Shown in pieces: positions 6,478 through 6,909 of a DNA stretch of 6,909 nt (within the stretch, counting starts at the first letter, position 1; every line of letters starts with the position of its first letter). The translations under genes and the position numbers were made by a program. Origin of the DNA: Gemmatimonadota bacterium (GTDB taxonomy: Bacteria; Gemmatimonadota; Gemmatimonadetes; Gemmatimonadales; Gemmatimonadaceae). The DNA is taken from NCBI GenBank assembly GCA_028287205.1, contig JAQBQC010000090.1, positions 1 through 6,909 of the forward strand, written 5' to 3'. The notes beneath the pieces are model-generated. The model ran no database searches, was not told where the DNA came from, and worked only from the letters and a program-made list of their open reading frames with translations.

Positions 6478-6909
6478 CCGCCGCGGCCGCGCCGGAGCTC
6501 GCGCGGCGAACGCTGCCCTCCCCCACCCCGCTGCGCCCACTCCTGGCGCGGCTCAAGCCCTACCCCGCGCCGCTGATCTTCGGAGCGCTCGCGCTGCTCC
6601 TGAGCTCAGCGATCGGCCTCGCCTTTCCCCTGATCGTGCGCGAGCTGCTCGATGCGGCGTTCGTGAAGGGCGACGGTGGGCTGCTCAACAAGCTCGCGTT
6701 GCTGCTCGTGGTGATCTTCGCCGTGCAGGGGGTGCTGAGCTTCGTGCAGGTGTGGCTGATCACGTCCGTCGCCGAGAAGGTGATCGCCAGGCTGCGCAGC
6801 GAGCTGTTCGCGCATCTCGTGCGGCTGTCTCCGGGCTTTTTCGCCGAGCAGCGCACAGGCGAGCTGACGAGCCGCCTGAGCACGGATCTGACGCTGCTGC
6901 AGAGCGTGA
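6453..6909 (+). CDS. Type I ABC exporter, N-terminal transmembrane part (continues past window end)
   Basis: This frame is open from TTG 6453 to the right edge, 152 residues. After a polar, Ala/Pro-rich tail of about 40 residues come two hydrophobic segments (about 42-62 and 77-100). RELLDAAF lies between them, and then RLRSELFAHLVRLSPGFF, followed by AEQRTGELTSRLSTD. The F(F)-x5-RTGEL-x-SRL-x-D arrangement is characteristic of the first transmembrane domain of MsbA/ABCB-type half transporters, whose nucleotide-binding domain would lie further right. The start is uncertain: TTG 6453 gives an ordinary-length tail but overlaps the previous gene by 25 nt and has only a weak ribosome site; CTG 6474 is the other nearby possibility. 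Substrate unknown. It is in line with ctaA-ctaB and probably co-transcribed; any link to heme or cytochrome assembly is speculative. Confidence 0.88.
   Translation, partial: MADSDSSLTAAAAPELARRTLPSPTPLRPLLARLKPYPAPLIFGALALLLSSAIGLAFPLIVRELLDAAFVKGDGGLLNKLALLLVVIFAVQGVLSFVQVWLITSVAEKVIARLRSELFAHLVRLSPGFFAEQRTGELTSRLSTDLTLLQSV

Overview
The window is GC-rich bacterial chromosome with tightly packed genes and no RNA genes, mobile elements or CRISPR array that I can see. Several traits suggest Gemmatimonadota, or a similar Gram-negative lineage such as Acidobacteriota: a very large Oar-like TonB-dependent receptor with an N-terminal carboxypeptidase-regulatory-like domain, strong G/C bias at third codon positions, and frequent GTG/TTG starts. 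The placement is an inference from protein style, not from a marker gene.

Left half, minus strand (1-3982). An APC-superfamily amino acid permease (3982 down to 2579) is followed after 135 nt by an Oar-like TonB-dependent receptor. The receptor starts at 2443 and stays open to the left edge, so 814 residues are visible and its C-terminus lies outside. The gap holds a Shine-Dalgarno for the receptor and a weak promoter candidate, but no convincing terminator.

Centre (about 3980-4022). The permease and the plus-strand operon diverge from a very short intergenic segment. Its one AT-rich island gives a -10-like hexamer on each strand, and a perfect 6-bp inverted repeat lies next to it. The permease has no usable Shine-Dalgarno and may be leaderless.

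Right half, plus strand (4022-6909). A compact operon: a 95-residue protein resembling only the two-helix membrane anchor of cytochrome c oxidase subunit II, with no CuA domain; heme A synthase (ctaA); heme O synthase (ctaB); an unrecognised 93-residue protein; and the N-terminal part of a type I ABC exporter that runs off the right edge. From ctaA on, each gene overlaps the next, and starts other than ATG predominate. CtaB farnesylates heme B to heme O and CtaA oxidises heme O to heme A, the cofactor of aa3-type terminal oxidases. The oxidase structural genes are not in the window. The subunit-II-like hairpin protein and the unknown protein are the most interesting items, because both travel with heme A synthesis without a known role there.
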